Source: Gnetum montanum
Lineage: Eukaryota > Streptophyta > Gnetopsida > Gnetales > Gnetaceae
DNA: 60,000 nucleotides
Reading direction: 5' to 3'
NCBI GenBank assembly: GCA_015680685.1
Contig: MNCI01005798.1
Coordinates: 578,406-638,405 of the forward strand
Shown one piece after another: positions 47,306 through 57,739 of the stretch. The position numbers were made by a program, and so were the translations under genes. The notes below the pieces were generated by a model. It made no database searches. It saw only the letters and a program-made list of their open reading frames with translations, and was not told the origin of the DNA. How positions within the stretch are numbered: position 1 is the first letter of the stretch; every line of letters begins with the position of its first letter.

Positions 47306-48109
47306 TGTTGGCACATTTTGGCCATTTAATGGAGTAGGCTTTGTTAGGATGTGAAGCTAATCATATAACTAACATTCACCCTGACTTAAACATTGCCAAT
47401 ATTTTATTGGATGAAGACTTTTCAGAGGTGTTGGGTTGGTAGTTTGAAAGGTTTTTCTCTAATTGATTCACTAGCAAATACAGTTTTGTTTAAGACAAAT
47501 GGTCAATTGTTCAGAGTTCATGACAATCTTCTACCAGCTATTTTAGTGCCAAAGAAGTGTTCACTGGATCTACAAACATGTATTGATGCACAAGTCAAGA
47601 AGTGGGTTTAGTTAACCTCCATAAGGTATGGGAAGGTAATGAATGTAAGGCAACTTGTAGTCAGCTTAGACAATCTCAATCCCAATTGTTGGCCAAGAAA
47701 AAGAAAATAGTGAAAAAAATGTATGACCAAATAATGGATTCAATAGTGTGAATGGAATGCATCAAAAGAAATGTGAGTCTTGGCGGTGAAGCGGTGTGCT
47801 CTGGCCATGTGTGCAACAACGAGTTTGTAAAGCCTAACTTCGAATAACACCCACCATCTGCACCTACATCTACACAAATTGTGGCACCACTCCAGTTTCA
47901 GACTAACACTGTTGCTACTAGAGAGGCTCCTGCCAGGCCTTCCAGAAGTCACGTTTTCAAGCTCCTTCTTCTCATTCTCAGCCTCAACCTTGGCAATGGT
48001 TTTAAGCCTCCCACGCATAATAGTAGTAGCTGGAATAGCCGATTTCACTACTAGTGAACTGCTTTCTTTCTCTGATTCATTCACGCCTACCCAAGATCTG
48101 ATCCTCAGC
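47306..48109 (+). other. Unassigned left part of element E
   Basis: Begins TGTTGGCACATTTTGGCC. Several short frames are present (for example 47393-47611) but none is recognised. It may be the beginning of a 5' LTR joined to captured host DNA. Confidence 0.35.
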
Positions 48110-48400
48110 GAAGCAAATCTGTCATCCGTTCTGCTGAATTTTCACATGGATGTTGTCACCACAGAGGAAGAAAAGTGGGTTCATCTGCCTTTCCAGGTGA
48201 ACAAAGACGAGCAAGGTAATATCTCCGTGTGAAGCTCTCAGGACATGAAGTGTGTCCCCACTCAGTACTTGGAACCCATTAGGAATCTCAAGAGTAAGGG
48301 TTTTGTTCCAACTGGAACTCTGCATCTTTCATTTGTTCCAAATGAGGAGATTGGAAGCCATGACAGAGTTAAAAGGGTAGTTGATGTGCTCACGGCATGA
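48110..48400 (+). pseudogene. Aminoacylase-1-like (M20 metallopeptidase family) fragment
   Basis: Aminoacylase-1 removes the acyl group from N-acyl amino acids using a two-zinc site. The plus strand reads SVLLNFHMDVVTTEEEKWVH near 48125, KDEQGNI near 48208, then after one TGA SQDMKCVPTQYLEPIRNLKS near 48238, LHLSFVPNEEIGSHD near 48320. Family members have nearly the same string of motifs: H-x-D for zinc, a GSQDMKC segment and a PDEEIG segment. Here PNEEIG has lost the Asp. The TGA is at a position where Arg (CGA) is expected. About 90 residues are recognisable, without an intron, out of about 430 in the family. Upstream and downstream parts are not recognisable. It lies inside element E, so it is probably a captured host gene piece. 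Confidence 0.65.
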
Positions 48401-49085
48401 CAAGAAGATTTCTGGACATTATTCGACGGAGAGGAGAATAGAGCTACTTCTCTCTTCAACGTTGTCGTGGTCAAAAGTGCAAGGTGTACCCATCTATCCA
48501 TGATTAAATAAGATGGTGTTTTGAATACGTTATTCAATGGAGACTCGGTCAATGGTAGGATTCCATTACCGGTTCTTAGAAAGTTCAACCCCACGTTTAA
48601 AAATATTTTTGATGCTAGCAATATACAACAAGAAAACAGGTTTAATCGAGGAGGCTAGATGCATCATTTCTACCATTCACGTCAGCCGCGATGGGCCAAT
48701 CAACTTTCTGGAACACCGACGCTGTTGGTTCCAAGGTTGGGCCACAGGAGTTCCAGGAGGGCGTCATGATCATGATGATTTTTTTCCGGTCAGAGCCTAA
48801 AACCAAGTTCAGGAATCCACGTAGAGACAAGGAGTGGTGCAATGTCATACAAGTTGCTGTGATCATGTGTGGGTTTCAGTAGAGAGTTCTTGTTTCACTA
48901 TTTTGTGTGCAGTAGTGTGTTGGCTCATAACAAGCATGCAGTCTGGGGTGTGATCGATCTCTACAGCTTGGATCCAAGGTTACTGCTTCAGCCTGAGGAT
49001 CTATCGTACGGCCAAAATCAGCTGGAAACACGTTAGCAGTTTGGGTTGCCTTATTAAATTTAGTTGAGAAATATATCTATCCAAT
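48401..49085 (+). other. Unassigned sequence in element E downstream of the aminoacylase-like fragment
   Basis: Frames such as 48691-48882 are open but not recognised. It could be untranslated or intron sequence of the captured gene, or other host DNA. Confidence 0.3.
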
Positions 49086-49173
49086 TGTTGGTACATTAAT
49101 GTGTCTCTAATATTTTCTTTATTTAAAAAACCATACAACACTTATTTTGGGTTTTGATATAAATTATTTAATT

Positions 49174-49422
49174 NNNNNNNNNNNNNNNNNNNNNNNNNNN
49201 NNNNNNNNNNNNNNNNNNNNNNNNNNNNNNNNNNNNNNNNNNNNNNNNNNNNNNNNNNNNNNNNNNNNNNNNNNNNNNNNNNNNNNNNNNNNNNNNNNNN
49301 NNNNNNNNNNNNNNNNNNNNNNNNNNNNNNNNNNNNNNNNNNNNNNNNNNNNNNNNNNNNNNNNNNNNNNNNNNNNNNNNNNNNNNNNNNNNNNNNNNNN
49401 NNNNNNNNNNNNNNNNNNNNNN
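49174..49422. other. Assembly gap (249 N)
   Basis: Run of N; any frame through it is meaningless. It lies within the probable 3' LTR of element E, upstream of its TATA box. Confidence 1.
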
Positions 49423-49504
49423 CTAATTGGTTGGCCAAGTTACTTAGGAGAGAAGTTAGGTGAGATATTTTTAAATATGTAACTTCCCTACCTACCTTTG
49501 AACC

Positions 49505-49514
49505 CTATAAAAAG
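49505..49514 (+). promoter_or_regulatory. TATA box of element E LTR
   Basis: CTATAAAAAG after TTTGAACC, about 170 nt upstream of an AATAAAG polyadenylation-like signal. Confidence 0.5.
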
Positions 49515-50783
49515 GCTTCAAGGGTCAAGGGGGGAAGGGGAAAAACACATTGGGGTCTCATACATACACTTTTGAGAAGACATTGGGATCACACTTGGGC
49601 TCTCACTCGGAGACATACTTGAGGTCTTGAGAAGAGCTTTGTAAAGAAATCATGAACGATTGCTTACAAGATGGTTTCCTAGAATAAAGATTTCATCCTC
49701 TTTGTCATGGTCCTGTGAGTTATGCATTTTATTTTTTGTTTTTTTTAAATTGTTTAGCTAGTGGTTTAGATAGTATCATCCTTGGCAAGTAATTTTGGGA
49801 TTTTTAGATTACTCTTGTTGTTCTTGTTGCTCGATAGAAATTTCTATTAAAATTTTTCCATAGAAGCGCTTGTGTTTAAAAGTCTTCAGAGCATTTTAGT
49901 AGTAAATTTCATTATTGTGCAACGTAGGGGAACTGCTATTGGGATTGTTGTAAGAGAGCCTCTGTTTGTAGTCACGCCGTTGAACAATTCAGTAGTCGAG
50001 AGGGTTCTGAGAATCTTTGGTATTTTGATGGGACCAGAATAGCTTCTTTTTATCTTTAAAGTGAATTTCCATGGTATTTCAATCAGAAATTGTCAAGTCT
50101 TTTAAAGGTTCTATTTGAATGCAATCGTTGACATCAATTATCTAGCCAAAATGGAGTCTCGTACGTGGTAGTTTACGCAGCAATTTTTGGTAGCATAGTA
50201 GGATTGTCTTGAAGATATTACTTGTTTGAGCCTTGGAAGTTTGACCAATTCGTAGATATTGAATTTGGAATAGCTTTATTACGAAGTGTTTACTCGTGTC
50301 ATTTTACCTTGTTTAATATTTGAGATCTACACAAATCTTCTTTCTTTTCTTTTCTGCTTATTTCCGTCGAATCTTGCTCTATTTCTAGTTTTCTTGTGGA
50401 ACTATCTCTTTCTTTGGGGAAAATTAAGAGTAGATTGCGGAATTGTGCTCAAATTTTTTTGCAAAATTTTATTTCTTATAAGTAGGTATGATAAGGACCA
50501 CGTAGACTAGGCAGTTGAACAAAATAGGAAATTTTCAACAACTCACAGTACTTGGCAAAGTTGGCTGAATCTCTTTAAAGTAAGTCATTTGTAGTTTACA
50601 CACAATGCAATCATTACATTTCTCACAACCGCACGCTGCAATAGCACACACACATACTCACATTAACTACTGAGTTTATTTGGAGGTATCTGGGCCTTGG
50701 TGTTGCCAAAGACCAGCAGGCACCTAAATCCAGTTCGAGGACACTCGTTGGTGGTCGCGTCCCAAATAGTCACCAACAAAACC

Positions 50784-51380
50784 TTAAGGAGTTACATGGT
50801 TTACAAGGTAGGGTACAATTCATTCAAAGGTTCATAGCTAGGCTGACTGACAAGTTACACCCCATGCAACATCTTCTAAAAAAGGGGGTTGACTTTGAAT
50901 GAATAACCCAGTGTCAACAAGCCTTCGACGACCTAAATAAGGAGCTTTCGTACCTCCCAACGGTGCACTCGCCACAAAGGGACAAGCCTTTTTTCATATA
51001 CCTTGCCACCTCTGACACATCCATAGTAGAACTACTATTTCAGAAGTAGGATGATGGTTCTAAGATATCGGTGTATTACCTGAGCCATGCACTAGTAGCA
51101 TGCGAGGTGAAGTACAATGAAGTGGAGAGGAATTTCCTAGCCTTAGTATTCACACTAAAAAAGTGGAGGCATTACCTATTTTGCAGCACAACCAACATCA
51201 TTTGCAAAATAAAAATACTCTAGGCTATCGCCAGAAACCTGCACAAAAGTAGCAGGATAGTCGGATGGAAGGCAATAACCACGGAGTTCAACCTATGCTA
51301 TGTAAGTCAATCGTTGACAAAGGGGCAAGCCATAGCAACACAACTTATGGCCTTGCCAGTTGTTGACCAGGCTACCATAC
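50784..51380 (+). pseudogene. Reverse transcriptase thumb and first RNase H of element D pol (second part)
   Basis: Continues directly from 47305. It reads KELHGLQGRVQFIQRFIARL, KLHPMQHLLKKGVDFE near 50850, then PFFIYLATSDTS near 50990 (start of the first RNase H), SHALVACEVKYNEVERNFLAL near 51085 and WRHYLFCSTTNIICK near 51165. A few stops are present (for example near 50900 and 51047). The corresponding regions in A and B are at 4131-4690 and 18250-18850. Confidence 0.85.
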
Positions 51381-51880
51381 ATCAAAAGTTCCTGGATGAA
51401 TATGTTAGCAATGTCGCCATCATCTCGTTGCACTTTGAGGCTACCTTACATTTCGACGGTGCCTCAACCACTCAAGGAGGTAGCACTGCTTCCATGATCA
51501 CAATCCCCTCTAGACAAATGCACCCATCCGCTTCTTGTTTTGTGTTCCCTTGCACCAACAACGTGGTAGAATACGAGGGGCTACTCAAAGATCTCTTAAC
51601 TACCTGAGAACTATGTATACAACATCTAGAAATTTGAGGAGATTCACAACTAGTCATGAATCAAATCACCAAAGTCTATGCCTACAAGGCTACGCACCTA
51701 CAACCCTACTCCGACCTAGCAAAAATCCTACTTAAGTAATTTGCAACCATTGATGTGCAACACATGCCAGGTAACAAGAACACCATAGCAGACGTCCTAG
51801 CTACCCTCGTGTTAAACATCCCATCACATTCTTTGGCAAACCTGCCAACCGCAATCACAGAATGTGTAGAGCCTATAACT
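51381..51880 (+). pseudogene. Second (Tat-type) RNase H domain of element D pol
   Basis: LHFDGASTTQGGSTA near 51449 (first Asp), VVEYEGLLKDLLTT near 51563 (Glu), GDSQLVMNQI near 51641 after a stop and an Arg-to-stop change (this Asp is retained, unlike in A and B), and IADVLATLVL near 51786 (last Asp). It is the copy with the most complete set of acidic residues. Confidence 0.8.
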
Positions 51881-53166
51881 TAGGCAGAACACGTGGCCTT
51901 TGTCGAAACTATGGGTACCCTGGACTGGTACGATAACATTAAAGCTTATTTATAGCATGGTGAACCCCCAGGTGGATTAACATCAGCTCAAAGAGATGAA
52001 ATTTGTAAGCATGCTTGGCAATACGTGCTCAAGGGAAATGATGCCCTATGCCGACGATCCTACGATGGGATATTGCTGGCATGCGTGGGTGGCGAGTAGG
52101 CACAAAAGGTAGTTAATGAAGTTCATAAAGGGTTGTGCGGTGGACACATAGTACCTAGGGCTATGATAGTGAAAATTAGATGCCTAGGGTACTATTGGCC
52201 CTACATGGAATGTGACTGCCTATCGAAAGTCAAGACATGCGACACATGCCAAAGATATGCAAATCTCATACATGTAGCACCTACAGACCTGCACCCAACG
52301 CAAATCACATGGCCCTTCCAATGATGGGGACTAGACCTCATAGGGCTTATAGTGCCTAAGTCCTCTACAAGGCATAGCTTCATTATCACTACCATAGAGT
52401 ATTTTACCAAGTGGGTGGAGGCTATTCCCCTGAGTAAGACAACATCCCAATAAATCTACCATTTCATCCTTGATAACATAGTAACTAAGTTTGGGCTTTC
52501 GATGACTATTGTGATCGGAAATTGCCCATAGTTCAATAGTATGGAGACTTGAATCTTCTATAGCAATCTAGGCATTAAAAAATCATTTTCATCCGCTTAT
52601 TATCCGTAGGTAAATGGGCAGGCAAAGGCTACAAATAAGTTCATTATCAACTTGTTGAAGTGGATGCTTAACAACAGCAAGAGGTGGTGGCACTAGCAAA
52701 TACTCTACATCCTCTAGGGCTACCAAACGACTTGCAGAACTATGAAAAGTAAGACCCCTTAGAGTCTTGTTTACGAATTTCAAGCTGTATTGCCTCTTGA
52801 GTTGCAAGTAGCCTCACTTCGGATGATCCTATCCGACGTCGTGAGTGAAGCCCAGAACAATGAATCGTGGACCATCGACCTCGACTCAGTGGAGGAGGAA
52901 TGTGTGCAGATGTTGAGATGAATTAAGCACTACCAAAATAAATAGCAGCAGAAGCATTGTGAAAACCCACATCAACAACTAGTGTAGAAAGGGGACCTGT
53001 CCTCAAGGCTGTCTATGAGCACATGAGAAAATTCTTAGCCAACTGGGAAGGTCCTTATGTGGTCACTAAAGCCTTTAGAAATGGAGCCTTTAAACTGGCA
53101 GACATGGATGATAATGAGTTCACCAACCTAGTGAACCACACGTACCTCAAGTCATACTATGTTTGA
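51881..53166 (+). pseudogene. Integrase domain of element D pol
   Basis: The zinc region reads VHKGLCGGHIVPRAM near 52120 and KTCDTCQRYANLIH near 52230. The core has WGLDLIGLI near 52325, where one stop stands just before the Trp. The second Asp position near 52516 reads IGNCP (Asp changed to Gly), and QAKATNKF near 52620 has lost the catalytic Glu (Lys instead). The integrase is therefore dead at two of three acidic positions. The C-terminal part ends VNHTYLKSYYV with TGA at 53164-53166. Many stops. Confidence 0.83.
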
Positions 53167-54435
53167 AGTGCAACGACAACAACAAGCACCGTCTACTATG
53201 ACGATAAACTGGCGGTCACACCATGCAGCATCCACAATGACGATAAACTAACAGCATCGAGCAACGCCCACTATGGAGTTAAACTGGCAGTAGCCATCTG
53301 CTACGATGTAAAACTAGCATTGTTAGTCCACTATGACTATAAAATATCATTGCACATCTACTATGATGATAAACTAGCATGTACGGTCTGCTAGGACCTT
53401 AAACCATCACGGTGGTCCACTGGGATCTTAAACTAGCACACGATCTACCAAGACCTTAAACTCGGTTCGCATCACATCCTCAACATGCACCAGCACCAGA
53501 TACACACTGAACAAGTGGGCGCAATGCTAACAAGTGGGTGGGTTGCCATAGCTTTGGAATGCCATTCATAACACACTAAGAATGCAATCTGGAACATATG
53601 CGACGCCACCACCCTTGGCATCATGCTAACTCTTCAAAGATACTGTATGATGTCACACTAACCCTCTGAACCTACCATCGCCATGGCTCATCGCCTTGAC
53701 AGTAGTTCTTGGGTTAGCTCTCGCATCTGGAGTTTTGGAAGTATTGTGGCCCAGCCACTATATTGTTGCTCCAGCTCCCTACCAATGCCCAAGCTTGCAC
53801 GACATTAGCTATGTGGCAACTGATCACATGGCTAAACCAGGGATGCAAACCCCTGGTAGGGATTCCAGGGCATCTGCACCCATCTTCTCCACATTGGCAT
53901 TACTAGGGCCATTACTGGCCTCTCTTCTTTGGGCATCTCACACTAGCAACGGTGCCCAAGAGTAACAACAATGCTAGCAGCTAGCAAGACCTTGTCCCTG
54001 CCAACACATCTCACTACAGCAGCAAATGCTATAGCTTCACGAAGCGAGTGCCTTGACTAACATGGCTATTTGAGAGTGCAAGCTCTAGCACGTGCATAAC
54101 ACAAATTGTCATATGGAAGGTGTCCATAGGTAGGTCAAAACCCTTCACGGATGTAACAAAACTCATCCTACGAAGGGAGCACCTGTCCTACAAGAGGTTG
54201 AAGAACAGTGCCAGCCAAAGATGAAAATGAAAATGAGCCCCTTAGAGCACTCTGACAAGGGACTCAGCTAAACATCATCTTTTCTCTCTACCTTAACCTC
54301 TGCAAAACCAATGCAACTCTCTCAAGTGTGGCCAAGAGACGTCTCAGCACTCACCAAGAGACAACCTTAGCATTTCACCTACTGCAGTGTTTCGTATTCT
54401 TTGCCAAAGTCCATCAAGCCTATTCTCTAGATGTC
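53167..54435. repeat. Spacer after integrase in D with diverged tandem repeats
   Basis: At 53180-53470 there are about eight units of 30-60 bp with CNACTATGACNNTAAACTNGCA. After 53470 the sequence is non-coding, with short unsupported frames (for example 53696-53965). It corresponds to 20651-22191 in B. Confidence 0.65.
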
Positions 54436-54449
54436 AACAAAGAGGGGCC
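54436..54449 (+). other. Polypurine tract of element D
   Basis: AACAAAGAGGGGCC immediately before the 3' LTR, identical to the tract of B. Confidence 0.7.
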
Positions 54450-55074
54450 AATGAAACACCGTAAAGAATGTAGGGTCATCCTTGCTTCACCAGGATCTTG
54501 CAGTCTGTGTGGCACTATGGTAGTTCATCGGGTGGAGAACGTTCTGAGTTCAAGCCGACCAGTTCGGCAAATTTTCTACTTTGAGCATGGACAGGTTCTG
54601 TGCCATCCTGCCTATCCACCAAAGTAGCCTAACCAGCCAACAACCTACTCAGAAATAGAGTGCAGAATTAGCAGCAGCATTCTGGATGTGCAAAAAATAG
54701 TTCGACAACTTTTCTATGTCATGTAGCCTACTACACTATGCTATGCTATGTAGCATAGCAAGCTTCAAAAGACAATGGTGGAACGAAGTGCTACGCTACG
54801 CAACGTCATGCAATGTAGCATGGCAACGACTTCACTACCCACTCCCCTCACCCAATTTTGAGTTCTGCAATGATGTCCCTTTCCTTCAAGAAGCGGCATA
54901 CCATGTCTGTTGCTATGCTATGTTGAGCTACATGGCATAGGAAGGCATAGCAATCTTGCGGAAGAGACAGAAGGTAGTTTTAAAGGTGGAGTCAATGGAG
55001 TTCACAAGACTTGCATCATAGAACACAAGGTTTGCAAATCGGAAAAGCTCTCGCGACTAAGGCTAGTTGCTACA

Positions 55075-55107
55075 CTATGCTATGCTACGTAGTGTAGCAT
55101 AGCATAG
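55075..55107. repeat. Perfect inverted repeat in LTR U3 (element D)
   Basis: Arms of 14 bp (CTATGCTATGCTAC at 55075-55088 and its complement at 55094-55107) with a 5-nt loop. A second, 10-bp-armed hairpin of the same motif stands at 54739-54760. Confidence 0.85.
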
Positions 55108-55405
55108 AAATCATGTGACATATAGTAGAATGCACGACAAAGTGCTATGCTACGTCACAAAGGACAGCAAGGCATGTAGGTGGTTGAGCGACATCAATGC
55201 ACTCCACCTAATCGGAGCATTGGCACATGTCTCTAGATGTTGACGGCATAATTATGGCATAGTAGGATTGCAGTTATTGCATACAAGTTCACATAGTAAT
55301 GGTCTTGTAGGTCCAATGTTCATAAATAGCACGAGTAGTACCAGCAAGACCACGAAGGCCCGAGGCACATAGCATTCAAACCACCCCTTTCACATGCCCT
55401 CTATC

Positions 55406-55415
55406 CTATAAATAC
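55406..55415 (+). promoter_or_regulatory. LTR TATA box (element D, 3' LTR)
   Basis: CTATAAATAC followed by CCTAGC. Confidence 0.55.
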
Positions 55416-56143
55416 CCTAGCAAATAGCATGCAAAAGGGATCCACAATTTTCAAAAGTTGGAAATTTCAAAAGAGTTCGCATCTTTCTTAAAGCAAACAG
55501 ATTCTAAGGGGTGGAAACTTTGGAATTTTGAAATAAAGACTTCTCCTCTCTCCAGCATTGTAACATCAAATTTATTTTTTTAACACTATAAACAGTGAGT
55601 CTCTCTCAGTTGGTGTGGGGTCTCGTTTCTATTCTACCACCTTGGTAGAACCTCGCATTATTTGTACCCAAGTCTGCATCCAAGCGCATAGCTCTTTTTT
55701 CTTGACACGCCTTGGTTAGATCTCAAGATCTCTGTACTCTATCACGCTATGCAACCGATTGTATCCACCCTGACCAAGAGAGTTTGTAGCTTCGGAGCGG
55801 TGCATGTTTCTAACTACACTTTACTTTATTTCTTTCTTGTTGTCTCATTTTGCATTATTTTCTATTTTATTCACCTTTAAGCATTACTTCATATTACTAT
55901 TGCATTTTTACAGTTTCTCTCCTGCTTCATTTTACTTTTAAGCATTATCTCACATTCTGCATTATTTACATTGCAAAAGGCTATATTGATGCTGATGTAA
56001 GTCCCTGTCTGATCGACCAGACCATTTAGGGTACCTCATGTCCACACACACCCAACATGTCCCTCTTTTGGATATGGGGTTGGAACTATCGCACCCACCG
56101 ATCCCTCAGTGTTTTCCAGCCACCAACGTTTTCGTTCATTACA

Positions 56144-57739
56144 CCGCTGACATAATAAATAGTTTCAGGTGTGTTCTGAAAGCAGGTACCCATGTGATGG
56201 GCAACATACAACGTGTTGTATAGATGGTAGAATTTGAATTCTAGCATGTCTCAGATCCACCTTAAGAACCTTGAGCCCCTTGGGCACTGGTTTAAAGCTT
56301 CTACACCTTTGCCTTTGATCGACCCATTAGCCATGAACTTTAGAATGCCTCGATTTGCCCCAGACAACAATGTTTTTGTAAGTACCATAGTTATTTTAGC
56401 TGATAAGTGTGATCACACAATCACATTAAAATTTTGAAGGCAGAACTCTAGGAAGTCCCATGCACCCTCCTAGAACTAGACCGCTTAATGCCCTACCTAT
56501 GCATGGGGAGGGGGTATGTTGGCCATGGGTTCACTAAGGTACCACAGGACTCCTACCAGCTCAAGGATGATTAAAATGGATTTCAACATGACCCTGCATG
56601 ACAAAACACTAAACGTTAGCACTATGTTCAAGTGATGATTATTGATGTAGTGTAGTGTGACACTCCACTTATAAATTTTCCCTTTGACATAAAATGGTAA
56701 GTCCCTAGCACAATAAAATAGAACAGAGTGTTGTATGTAGCATAGAGGGGTGTTACACATAGCGTAGCATGACAGGAAGACCTTGCACAGTGTAGCAGCT
56801 ATGCCTCGCATAATGTAGCGTGGCAGACATATCCTATATAGCATAGTATAGTAGCCACACTTTTGCACAATAGTCATGGTTGTGTTACACATAGCGTAGT
56901 AGGACAATCGCCACCCATGCAGTGTAGCAAAGTTGCAAGTACAAAAAATTCAACAATGTGACAACAAAATAAGAAGCATGGCAATGTAGTAAGTAGAACA
57001 ACAAGTCTAACAACGTAGTAGTGTAGCAAATCTAATAGCGTAGTAGCGTTGCGTGTCTAACAGCATAGTAGTGTGATAGGCTTATCAGTCTGGTAGTGTA
57101 ACAAGCTTGCCAACATAGCAGTGCATCATAACAGGAACTAAAATGTAACACAGTCTAATAGTCATAATTTCCAGAACAACGTGGCCTAAGAAAAATACTC
57201 ATAGCATTCCCATTTTCCTAGCCCTATCTCATTGTGTAAAAGGTAACAAAATAAAATGCAAACCAAAAGAAAAATTTCCACTACATATGCTACGCTACGC
57301 TAGACACATGCTATGCTACCTAAGAAAACTGGTGAGCCAAAACCTCCTCCATGGATGCTACACTATGCTAAGTGAGCATTTTTCCATCCAAACCTGCCTA
57401 AACCCCCCTTGTAATGCCACATAGGCCATCAACAATGGTGGTTAGGATAGTGTCATACACCAATCATAGGGTAGTAACCACCATAGCCATGGTGGCCAAG
57501 ATAATAACAACAATTACAAGGTGGAAATATTGATGACTGTAATAACCAAGACATGGTGATCAAAGCGACAATCCCACTCAACACATTACACAAAGAAAAT
57601 GAGTGTAGTATAACACTTACTGGGTGGATGGACCCTCTTTCCTTTCCTCAATGTGTGCCTTGAAGAGGTGTCGCAGGGTGTGCCCCACATCATCCATGTT
57701 GGAAAGCCCCTGATACCTACGCTTGCTTTTGCATAGCAT
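56144..57739 (-). pseudogene. Accessory antisense spliced gene of element C, exons 1 and 2
   Basis: Minus strand. Exon 1 is 57621-57739 (119 nt) with ATG at 57737-57739 (MLCKSKRRYQGLSNMDDVGH), donor GTAAGTG. Exon 2 starts at 56593 after GCAG and runs to 56149, plus five bases at 42204-42208 beyond element D, giving 450 nt. It encodes ILIILELVGVLWYLSEPMAN near 56570, a FLEFCLQNFNVIV segment and NTLYVAHHMGTCFQN near 56200. The first Asp of the HAD-like motif is Glu in this copy. The intron between (56594-57613) is rich in TAGCGTAGTA-like short repeats. Confidence 0.78.

Larger units (their letters stand above)
47306..50778 (+). mobile_element. Element E: unrelated LTR-type insertion in D's reverse transcriptase, carrying an aminoacylase-like fragment
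   Basis: Flanked by the exact 5-bp repeat AAACC (47301-47305 and 50779-50783). Termini are TGTTGG and CCAACA, the TG...CA inverted ends typical of LTR elements. Removing it and one AAACC restores the pol reading frame of D. A second TGTTGG, followed by a similar ACATT, begins at 49086, so 49086-50778 is probably the 3' LTR. A full matching 5' LTR is not visible, so the 5' end may be deleted or rearranged. No pol domain was found. Length 3473 bases including a 249-base gap. Confidence 0.75.
49086..50778 (+). repeat. Probable 3' LTR of element E
   Basis: Starts TGTTGGTACATT and ends TCACCAACA. Contains a TATA box (49505-49514), a GA-rich start-site-like region, an AATAAAG signal at about 49683, and T-rich sequence after it. 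The final 40 bases hold a 7-bp inverted repeat GTTGGTG/CACCAAC. It is interrupted by the gap at 49174-49422. Confidence 0.55.
42209..56143 (+). mobile_element. Element D: Tat/Ogre-type Ty3/gypsy retrotransposon inserted in C
   Basis: LTRs at 42209-43909 and 54452-56143. Flanks TTGCT (42204-42208) and CCGCT (56144-56148) are read as one target duplication with two C-to-T changes; they fall in exon 2 of C's accessory gene, and removing D gives that exon its family length of 450 nt. Internally, gag, protease and the C-terminal exons of the accessory gene are deleted: the 5' LTR passes straight into exon 3. Reverse transcriptase is split by element E. Confidence 0.82.
54452..56143 (+). repeat. 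3' LTR of element D
   Basis: Starts TGAAACACCGTAAAGAATGT and ends TTCATTACA, followed by the target duplication CCGCT. Aligns end to end with 42209-43909. TATA box at 55406-55415; hairpin at 55075-55107. Confidence 0.9.

Noticed and set aside
47393-47611. A NILLDEDFSEVLG-like string near 47395 suggesting a receptor kinase
   Set aside because: Only about a dozen residues resemble a kinase catalytic loop, in a frame different from the open one; no other kinase motif (DFG, APE) follows.
47740-48084. Minus-strand open frame of 114 codons opposite the aminoacylase-like fragment
   Set aside because: No recognisable similarity, and it overlaps the better-supported region on the other strand.
48691-48882. 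Open frame of 63 codons after the aminoacylase-like fragment
   Set aside because: No similarity to aminoacylase or to any family I recognise; possible by chance.
49142-49482. Open frames running through the N block
   Set aside because: Artefact of the assembly gap.
53696-53965. Open frame of 89 codons with hydrophobic stretches
   Set aside because: Lies in the non-coding spacer of D; not conserved in B.
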